From: Pseudomonadota bacterium
GTDB lineage: Bacteria > Pseudomonadota > Gammaproteobacteria > Burkholderiales > Burkholderiaceae_C
Length of the DNA: 64,000 nt
Reading direction: 5' to 3'
Assembly: GCA_023387335.1 (NCBI GenBank)
Contig: JAEWIF010000056.1
Location: 1-64,000, forward strand
Within the stretch, counting starts at the first letter, position 1, and the number at the start of each line of letters is the position of its first letter. Under the pieces are notes generated by a model, which saw nothing but the letters and a program-made list of their open reading frames with translations, ran no database searches and had not been told where the DNA came from. Made by a program: the position numbers and the translations under genes. Shown here one piece after another: positions 1-10,100 of the stretch.

Positions 1-1137
1 GGTTCTCCGCGTTCGCGGTCAGCGCGTAGCTGGCCAGCGTGCTGCGCACCCAGTCCAGGCCCTCGCCCGCGGCTTCGGTGACCACGTCCCCGGCGTCGTC
101 CACGAGGTAGGTGTCGTCGCCCGCGCCGCCGGCCATCTGGTCGTCGCCGGTGCCGCCGTCCATGAAGTCGTTGCCTTGGCCGCCCGCCATCTGGTCGTTG
201 CCGGCGCCACCGGACAGGTAGTCGTTGCCCTCGCCGCCGTCCAGCTGGTCGTTGCCGGCATCTCCCAGCAGGAGGTCGTCGCCGCCGTTGCCGGCCAGGA
301 CGTTGTCCAGCGCGTTGCCCGCGATGCGGTTCGCCTGCTCGTTGCCGGTGCCGCTCACCGCGGCGCCCAGCAGCTCGAGGTTCTCCACGTTCGCGGAGAG
401 CGCGTAGCTGGCCGCCGTGCTGCGCACCCAGTCCAGGCCCTCGCCGGCCGCTTCCGTGATCGCGTCGGCGGAGCTGTCCACCAGGTAGGTGTCGTCGCCT
501 TCGCCACCGGCCATCTGGTCGTCGCCGGTGCCGCCGTCCAGGAAGTCATTGCCCTGGCCGCCGGCCATCTGGTCGTTCCCGGTGCCGCCATCCAGGTAGT
601 CGTTGCCCTGGCCGCCGTCCATCTGGTCGTTGCCGGCATTTCCCAGCAGCAGGTCGTCGCCGCCGTTGCCGGCCAGGACGTTGTCGAGCCCGTTGCCGGC
701 GATGCGGTTCGCCTGCTCGTTGCCGGCACCGCTCACCGCAGCGCCGAGCAGCTCCAGGTTCTCCACGTTCGCGGAGAGCGTGTAGCTCGCCGCGGTGCTG
801 CGCACCCAGTCGACGCCTTCGCCGGCGACTTCGGTGATCGCATCCGCGGCGGCGTCCACGACATAGGTGTCGTCGCCCGCGCCACCGGCCATCTGGTCGA
901 CACCGCTGCCGCCGTCCAGGAAGTCATTGCCCTGGCCGCCCGCCAGCTGGTCGTTCCCGGCGTCCCCTTGCAGCACGTCGTCGCCATCGCCGCCCACCAG
1001 GGTGTCGGCGCCGAATCCGCCGACGAGCGTGTCGTTGCCGCCCAGCCCGGACAGGACGTCCGCGCCGCGACCGCCGGTGATGACGTTGGCGACCTCGTTG
1101 CCGGTGCCGGTGAAGTTGCCGGAACCGCTGTAGCTCA
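1..1137 (-). repeat. Tandem 126-residue RTX units (378-bp DNA repeats)
   Basis: The sequence ggttctcc that encodes the end of each unit recurs at 1, 379 and 757, exactly 378 bp apart. A more diverged unit begins at 1138, 381 bp further. The units at 1-378 and 379-756 are visibly near-identical in DNA; the third is partly diverged. Each unit encodes a VENLELLG-type segment, a run of GGxGND nonapeptides that bind calcium in beta-rolls, then a GDDTYLVD and GEGLDWVRS segment. The array continues past the left edge, so copy number is unknown. Confidence 0.93.
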
Positions 1138-4100
1138 GGTTCTCGACATCGACGTCGGTGAGCGTGTACTCGAAGGCGAACGACTGCACTTCGTCGACGC
1201 CCTCCCCGGCGGCTTCGCTGACGACATCGCCCGTTTCATGGACCACGTACGTGTCGTTCCCGGCGCCGCCGGCGAGGTTGTTGACGACGCCCGCGGCGCC
1301 GACCAGCAGGTCGTTGCCGTTGCCGCCCACCACGTTCTCGATGCCCGCGATCGAAGCGAAGCCGGTGGCCGCGCCCGTCGTCAGGTTGACGGTGACGTTG
1401 CCGGCCGCGCCGGCGTAGCTCAGGGTGTCGTCACCCTCGCCGAGATCCGCCGTGACCTGCTCCACGTTCACCATCGAGACGCCCGCGACGGTCGTCAGCA
1501 GCCCGCCGGCCAGGGCTACCGTCAGCGTGTTGCTGCCGGAGCCGCCCCTGACGTTCAGCCTGTCGACGCCGGCACCGCCGTCCACCGTGTCGGCACCTTC
1601 GCCCAGGGTGTAGTTGACCGTGTCGCTGCCGGCGCCCGCGTTGATGGCGTCGTCGCCCGCTCCGCCGTCGAGCGTGTCGTCCTGGTCGCCGCCGTCGATG
1701 ACGTCGTTGCCGCCGCCGCCGAAGATCAGGTCCTGGCCCGCGTTGCCGGTGAGCGACTGGGCCGCGTCGTTGGCGGCGATGAAGTCGCCGGTGACGATGG
1801 TCGGCGCGGAGGTCAGCGTGTGCGTTCCACCCGCGTCATCGGTATAGGTGACGCGCACCTGCAGCTGCCGGTTCACCTGGCCCGGGCCCGGCATGAAGGT
1901 CTCGCCCGTCGCGCCGGCGATCACCGTGAACGTGCCGCCACCGCCCAGGTCGCTCTGCAGCCACTCGTAGCTGAAGACGGAGTTGAACGTGCCGTCCGGA
2001 TCGACGAAGGCATTGACGGCGCTCACCGCCTGCCCTTCGGTCGGCGTGGTGTCGGAGATCTTCAGCGTGCCGGTGGGCGCGCCGTTCGCGACGGCCTCGG
2101 TGGGCTGCGAGTACACCGTCTCCAGCACGCCGTTCGCGTCGGTGTACAGGGCCTTGACGCGCAGCGCGAGGCCGGTTTCGGCGGCGCCCGGACGGAACGT
2201 CGTGCCGCTGGCCACCAGGTCGCCGGCCGGCGTGGTCACGACGATGTCCTCGAAGATGCCCGTGCCCGGGGTCAGCTCCACCTGCCAGATGTACGAGATC
2301 GGGCCCGTGATCAAGCCGGTCGGATTGGTTCCGCTGACGTTGTCGGGATCGGTGACGCCCGCGGCCGACACGGTCAGCAGCTGCCCGCCGGTCGGCGTGG
2401 TGTCGCTGATCGTGAGCTGCCCGTCGGGCATCGAGTCGAACCCGCCGAAGTCGACCGCCGTGTCGGCGAACTGCAGGCGCTCGATGTTCGTCAGCCGGTC
2501 GGTGCCGTCGACGCCGAAGGTGACGCCGTCGGTGGTGTGGGCCACCGTGAGTGAACCGTCCTCGTTGCTGGTGATCGTGTACTCGGCGAAGTTGCCGCGG
2601 AACACGGCCGTGTCGAAGTCGGCGTCGCCCTGCGCGAGCTTGCGCGCGATCACCAGCTGCCCGGGATTGATGCGGCCGGCGAAAACGTCGTCCACCAGTT
2701 CGGTCATGCTGTTGGCGCGGCGGATCTCGTCCCCGGTGCCGTCCTTGTTGGCGCGCACGCTGATGTACACGTCCAGCCACAGGTCGCCGTCGATCAGGTC
2801 GTCGCCCCCGCGGCCTTCGAGCATGTCGCTGCCGCTGCCGCCCAGGATGATGTTGCCCGAGCCGAACGAGGTCTTGTCCAGGCCGACGAAGGCGTGCAGC
2901 CCGCCGATCAGGTCGAAGTTGGTCAGGACGCTGCCCGTGGCGCCGGCCACCGCGATCGCCGCGGCATCGGACTCGTCGCCGATCAGCACGTCGCCGAAGT
3001 CGGAGCCGGACATGCCTTCCATCGTCATGAAGCGGGTCTGCGTCTGCGCCACCGACCCGGGGAGCAGGCCCGACGTGTTCGCGATCCGGATGTTCATGTC
3101 GGCATAGGTGCCCTGGCTCGAGTGCCTGAAGCTGGCCCAGTCGAAGCCCGAGAAGCCCGTGTAGCGGTCCGCCTGCCCGCCCATGCCGATCATGATGTCG
3201 TCGCCGCCTTCGCCGTCCGGGCGGTCGAGCGTGCCGTCGCCCATGAAGACGTCGTTGCCGACCACGTTGTCGCGGCCGAGCGCGTCGAAGTTCTCTCCGG
3301 CCGCGCCGTCGGCCATGCCGTGCTCGAGCCAGTCGTCGCCCTCGTTGCCGAACGTGAACTCGTTGCCCTTGCCGGCCAGGATGAAGTCGTTGCCCGGTCC
3401 GGCGATGACCTCGGTCGCGTCGTTGCCGGCGACGATGAAGTCGTTGCCGTGGCCGCCGATCACCAGGTCGAAACCGCTGCCGCCGTGCAGGACGTCGTTG
3501 CCGTCGCCGCCCTGCAGGTTGTCGTCGCCGAACGAGTCGGTGATGATGTCGTCGCCGGCGCCGCCGCGCAGCTGGTCGTTGCCCGCGCCGCCCTCCAGCC
3601 GGTCGTCGCCGCCGTCGCCCCACAGCGTGTCGTCGCCCTCGCTGGCGATCAGGATGTCCTTGCCGCCGGTGCCGCCAAGCACGACGTGGTCCGCGCCGGT
3701 GTACTGCAGGTAGTTGCCGTCCGGCCCGACCGTGGCCGGGTTGTCGCGGATCACGAGCGGGATGGCGGCGCCGGGGTCGGTCGGATCGGCGCGGCCGTCC
3801 GCGCCCAGGCCCGTGTACTGGGTGGACTTGTCCACTTCCAGCGTGAAGGCGGGCGTGTCGAACACCAGCGCCGGCAGGTGCTTCACGTCGGTGTTCGCCA
3901 TGATCAGCCGCGCGAAGCTGTTGCCCTCCAGTTCCGAATTGAAGTTCAGGTTGGCGGTGCGCTCCAGGTAGTAGAAGCGGTCGCCGTTCTGGAGCATCTC
4001 GAGCTGTTCCTCGAAGACGAAGTTGAACGTGGAGCCGAGCAGGCCGCCGAAGGGCGTCTGCTTCTCGGCCAGGCCGCCGATCCAGAGATCGATGCCGTCC

Positions 4101-7100
4101 ACGCCCGTGGTGGTGGCGCCCGAGGGCGCGTTGGCATAGCTGCCGGTGCTGTTCAGGAACGCGAACCGATCGCTGTTGTCGGCGACGAAGGTCCGCTCAT
4201 TCGCCGCGCCCGCGTTGATCATCGCGCTGCCGCCCATCACCAGGGCGAGCGCGATGGCTCGGCGCTCGGCCACCGTGTTCACGTCGGCGGCGGTCAGGGC
4301 CGAGTGCGTTCCGTACGCCGCGATGAAGTTGATCAGCGACGCCTGGTGCTTGAGGCTGCCGGCGAAGTCCGCCCAGCTGGTATAGGGCTTGAGGTCGCTG
4401 TTGCCGGTGGCCGCGAAGAACTCCGCCCGCGCCTGGTTCAGGGTGGGCACGCCGGCATCGCGGCCGCGCGCGATGTTGATCGCCGGCAGGTCGAGCGGCA
4501 GCCCGAGCAGGTTGTTGCGCAGCGCCTCGGTCACGAACTCGTCGATCTCGTTGCCGGCCTGGCGCGTGACGCCGCGGATGATCGCGGAGGCGGCCGCCAC
4601 GTCGTCCACGCCGCTGTTGCTGAACTCCAGCGGGTTCAGGAAGGCCGCGATCAGGCCGATCTGCTCGTCTCCGCCGACGGCGTTGAAGTTCGGGTCGAAC
4701 CGGTCCACCGTCTCGGTCAGCATCGAGTGGCCGAAGCGGTACACGACGTGGGCGAACTCCGCCACGATCGCGGGATTGATCGGCGTCTCGTAGTTCTGCC
4801 CCTCCGGGAGGAAGACGTCGATGTTGGGCTGGATCTTGCGAGCGAACTCCTCGAAGACCAGGTGCTGGTACTGCATCTCGGTGGCGAAGCGGGCGGCCTG
4901 GAAAAGGCGCTCGCCGTTCCACGAACCGTCGGGCAGCTGCCATTGCGAGACGAATGCGGGGTCGTTCGACGCCAGGACCACTTCCTTGAGGTATTCCACC
5001 AGCCGGTTGTGCTCGGCGTGGAAGATGAAGTGCACCGAGGTGAGGCCGATGTTCTCGTTGCCGCGGCCGTCACCCGTGATGAAGTGCTTGTCCAGCAGTT
5101 CGTCGTCGTAGAAGCCGGCGGCGACCGGCCCGCCGGCCACGTCGTCGGTGTCGGCCTGCAGGATCTGCCCGGTGGAGGACACGGGCGCGGCCGTGTGCGC
5201 GATATCGGCCAGGAAGAAGTGGCCGGTGCGCGCGAAGGTGATGGGCGTGCCGCCCTCGGTCGTGCCGAGGTTGTGGATGTCCAGGCCGCCCGCCACGCCT
5301 TCGATCAGGCCGACGTTGGTGACGATCTGGGCATAGCCGTTCGGGCCGGGGATGAACTTGCCGTAGGCGTCGGTGGCCAGCAGCGGGACGTCGAGCACGT
5401 CGAGGTCGTTCAGCAGGATGCCCAGCTTCTGCGCGGCCTGCTCCTTCACCTCGGCCCAGTTGCCGATGCCGCCGTTCTCGCCGTCGAGCAGGCGGCCGGT
5501 GGAGACCGGGTGCGTGCCGTCGGCGCGGACCACGTACTCGCGCAGGAACACCTGGTGCGAGGCATGCGACGTGTAGGTCTGGTTCTGGTCGACGAACGGC
5601 GTGGTTTCGTTGTTGTGGAAGTGGACGTCGTCCGCGGTGCCGAGCACGTTGTCCTGGCCGGCCTGCACGGCGATGTTGGTGGCGCGCGAGACGATCATGA
5701 AGCGCTGCCCCAGGCCCAGGTCGTCCGAGGTGCCGAACACGCCGTCGGCGCCCGCGACCAGCGGGTCGTCGTCCTCCAGCGGGATGAAGACGGCGTTCGG
5801 GCCCTTGTCCACCAGGTCCAGGCCATGGTCGAAGAACTGGCCGAAGAAGGTGAACCAGGCGTTGAACTGGGCCGACAGCCCGGCGTCCGGCGCGGAGTTC
5901 GGGATGAAGAACACCGGCCGGTCGTCATCGGTGCCGAAGACGCCGTCCATGCCCGGGCTCATGACCGATTCGGCGCCGCCGTTGGCGTCCACCGCCGCCG
6001 GGTTGTTGGGCGTCTGGTCGGAGATCAGGTTGGAGATGATGCGGGGGTCGGCATCGACGACGTTCGATCCCTGCGGCACGGCGCCGGGTGCAGCCGGATC
6101 GACGGCGGCGTAGTTGCCGTTGCTCATCCCGAAGAAGTTGTCGCCGTCCGTCTCGTTGCGGAACACCTGGTCCAGCATCAGCGGGAAGGCCTGGTCGGCC
6201 GCGCCGAAGCGCTCCTGGCCCGGCACGAGGTTGTTGTACGAGCCGTCGACGGTGCGCAGGCCCCAGGCGAGGCGCTCGTTGGGGATGAGCGTGTGCAGGT
6301 CCTGCGACGGCGTGCCATACGCGCCCGAATGCTTCTCGGCGATGATGATCTGGTCCAGCATGAACTGCAGGTCGGACCGGATCAGGTGGATGCCGGGGGT
6401 GGCGACGTCGCTCTCCACCGGGATCGCGGCCGGCGGGGTGGCGGGCGCGGGCGCCGCCACGACCGAGGTCGGTGCGGAGTAGACGTTCTCCAGCACGCCG
6501 TGCGCATCCTTGTAGACCGCGCGCACGCGCAGGGCGAAGCCGTCCAGGGCGGGGGTCACCGTGAAGGTGGCACCCGTCGTCGACTCGCGGTTGTCCAGCG
6601 CGGCCGTCACGATGTCCTCGAAGACACCCGAGCCCGGGACCGTCTCGGCCTGCCAGAAGTAGGTGATCGGGTTGCCCGCGATCGCCGCGGCGGGGCCGGT
6701 GCCGTTGTCGGCGTCGGTGACGCCGAAGGAGGAGACGGTGAGCACCTGGTTCACCTGAGCCGTGCCCGTGACGGTCAGCTGGCCGACCGGGCCGGCGTTC
6801 TTGCCTTCGTTCCCCGCCAGCACGATGGCCTGGTCGTTGAATTGCAGCCGCTCGACGTTGCGCAGCGTGTCGATGCCGTCGACGCCGATCGTGACCCCGC
6901 CGTCGATGGTGTGGGCGACGGTGACGGTGCCGTCGGCCGCCGTCGTGATCGTGTACTCCGCGCGGTTGCCCGCGAACATGGCCGTGTCGAAGTTGAAGCT
7001 GCCGTCGCCCTGCTTGATCTCGCGCACGATCTGCAGCTGGCCCGGATTGATGGCGCCGGACAGCACGTCGTCCACCAGCTCCTTCATGCTCTGGACGCTG

Positions 7101-10100
7101 CGGATCTCGGGGCCGGTGCCGTCCTTGTTGGCGCGCACGCTGATGCGCACGTTCAGCCAGCGGTCGCCGTCGATGATGTCGTTGTCGCCGCGGCCTTCCA
7201 GCAGGTCGCTGCCTTCGCCGCCGAGGATGATGTTCCCGGAATTGAAGAAGGTCGCGCCGGCCGGGAGGATGTCCGCCAGTCCCTGGTAGAGGCCGACATC
7301 GACCAGCGTCGGGTCCAGCGCCGCGGGGCTGCCGGCGACGTGCGCGATGACGTCGCTGTCGCCGCGCAGGTAGTCCGCGTGCTTCGAGCCGGACAGGCCT
7401 TCGACTTCGGCGAAGCGGTCCATGATGCCCTGGTTGGAAGGCGTGGGCACGACGGCCACCCGGGCGTTGATGAAGAGGTCGGCGGTCACGCCGAACGGGT
7501 CGTTGGCGTAGCTGCCCCAGTCGAAGCCGCCGCCGCCGCCGAAGTTGTCCTGCGCGTCGGAGAAGACCAGGATGTCGTCGCCGCCTTCGCCTTCGAACTC
7601 GTCGAAGCCGTTGCCGGTGATGCAGACGTCGTTGCCGAGGATCGTGCCCAGCCCGAGCGGGTCGAAGTTGTCGCCGCCGGCGCCGTCCTGCGTGCCTTCC
7701 TCGATCCAGTCGTCGCCTTCGTTGCCCAGGGTGGGCAGGTTCAGCTTGGAGCCGAGGATGAAGTCGTTGCCCTTGCCGCCGAACGTGGTGGAGATGTCGT
7801 CGCCGGTGATGATGAAGTCGTTGCCGTCCCCGCCCAGGATGATGTTGGCCAGGCCCGGGCCGCCGTGGATGACGTCGTTGCCGGCTTCGCCGTGGATGGT
7901 GTCGTCGCCACCCATGTCGGTGATGATGTCGTCCCCGGCGCCGCCGTGGATGACGTCGTTGCCGTAGCCGCCCTCCATCCGGTCGTTGCCGCCGTCGCCC
8001 CAGAGCGTGTCGTCGCCCTCGCTGGCGATCAGGGTGTCGGCGTAGTCGGTGCCCCCCAGCACCACGTGGTCGGGGCCGGTGTAGCGCAGGTAGTGCGAGT
8101 CCTGGCCCGCCGTCGCCGGGTCGTCGCGGATCACCAGCGGCAGCAGCGCGGTGCCGCCCGTGGGATCGTCCTTGCCGTCGTCGCCGAGGCCGGTGTACTG
8201 CCGGTTCTGGTCGACCTCGAGAATCAGGCCCGGCGCGCCGAAGACGTCCCCCGGCAGGTGGGTGGCGTCGGTGTTGAGCATGATCAGGTCGGCGAAGCTG
8301 TTGTTCTCCAGCTCGGTGCCGAAGTTCAGGCCCGCGGTGCGCGACAGGTAGTAGAAGCGGTCGCCGTTCTGCAGGCTCTCCAGCTGCACCTCGAAGATGA
8401 AGCCGAAGGTGGAGCCCAGCATGCCGCCGAAGGGGCTCTGCTTCTCGGCGAGGCCGCCGATCCACAGGTCGATGTCGTCCACGCCGGTGATGGTCCTGCC
8501 GTCCGCCAGGTTGGCGTAGATGCCGCTGCCGTTCAGGAAGTCGAGGCGGTCCGCCTCGTTGGCCGTGAAGATCCTCTCCAGGGCCGTTCCCGCGTTGATG
8601 ACGGCGCTGCCGCCCATCGCGAGGGCGATGGCGACCGCGCGCTTTTCCTCGATGGTGTTGACGTCGGCCTGCTGCAGCGCGGCGTGCTTGCCGTAGGCGG
8701 CGATGAAGTTGATGGCCGACGCGGAGTGCTTGAGGTTCTGGGTCAGGTCGACCCAGCTCGTGTAGGCCTTGAGGGCGCCGTCGCCCGTCATCTCATGGAA
8801 CTGGCGCCGGGCTTCGTTCAGCGTGGGCACGCCGGTGTCGCGGCCGCGCGCGATGTTGATCGCGGCCAGGTCCAGCGGCAGGCCGAGCAGGGTGTTGCGC
8901 ACGGCATCGGTCACGAACTCGTCGATCTCGTTGCCGGACTGCCGGGTCATGCCGCGCACGATGGCGCCGGCCGCCTGGTCGGCGGTGAGCGCGCCGTCGT
9001 CGTTGAAAGCGACGGGGTTCAGGAAGGCTTCCAGCAGCGAGAGGTTGTCCGCGTTGAACTCGGGATCGAACCGGTCCACCGAGTTCGTCAGCATGGTGTG
9101 GCCGACGCGGTACATCGCATGCGCGAACTCGCCCATGATGGCCGGGTCGATGGTGGCGTCGTAGCCTTCGGGCGCCAGGAATTCGTTGATGCCGGGGTGC
9201 AGCTTGCGCGCGAACTCCTCGAACACCAGGTGCTGGTACTGCATCTCGGTGGCGAAGCGCGCGGCCTGGAACAGGCGCTCGCCGTTCCAGGAGCCGTCGT
9301 CCATCTGCCAGGACGCGATGAACTCGGCGTCCTGGGTGGCCAGCACGGTCGCCTTGATCGCCTCGATCTGGCGGTTGTGCTCCGAGTGGAAGACGTGGTG
9401 CACCGCGGTCAGCGCGATGTTCTCGTTGCCGCGGCCGTCGCCGGTGATGTAGTGGCGGCCCAGCAGTTCGTCGTCGTACTGGCCGGCCGCGGGCGTTCCG
9501 CCGACGTCGCCGTCGGCGTCGGCCACCAGCGCCTCGCCCATGCTTCCGCGCGGCGCGGCCGCGTGGGCGATGTCGTCGAGGAAGGCGTGGCCGCTGCGCA
9601 GGGCGTCGCTGGCGTCGATGGGCGCGTTCCGGTCGCCCACCGCGACCACCGGCGGCGGGCCGGCTTGCAGCACCAGCTGCGGCATGCCCGTCTCGGGGTC
9701 GGGGACGAAGTTGCCGTACGGGTCGGTGAGCACCAGCGGCACGCCGAGCACGTCGAGGTCGTCCAGCGCGATGCCCAGGATGTCGTGGGCCTGCGCCTTG
9801 ACTTCCGCCCAGGTGGGAAGGCCGCCGTCGGCGCCGTTCATCAGCTTGCCGGTGGCGACCGGGTGGCCGTCGGCATCCAGCACGTACTCGCGCAGGAAGA
9901 ACTGGTGCGAGGGATGCGAGGTGTAGGTCTGGTTCTGGTCGACGAACGGCGTGGTGGCGTTGGTCGGGTTGCCGTCGGCGTCCTTGGTGACGCGCGAGAC
10001 CACCATGAAATTGGTGTGGCTGCCCTCCACGTACAGCGGGTCGTCCGGCTGCAGCGGCATCATCACGAACTCGGTCGAGCTCTTGTTCACCAGGTCGAGG

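Noticed and set aside
1..1137. Regularly spaced repeats considered as a CRISPR array
   Set aside because: The period is 378 bp, in frame, and encodes RTX units; there are no short identical repeats with unique spacers.
176..2554. Second long plus-strand frame over the RTX repeats
   Set aside because: It is antisense to GGxGND repeats and shows only the mirrored repeat pattern, with no start signal or family.
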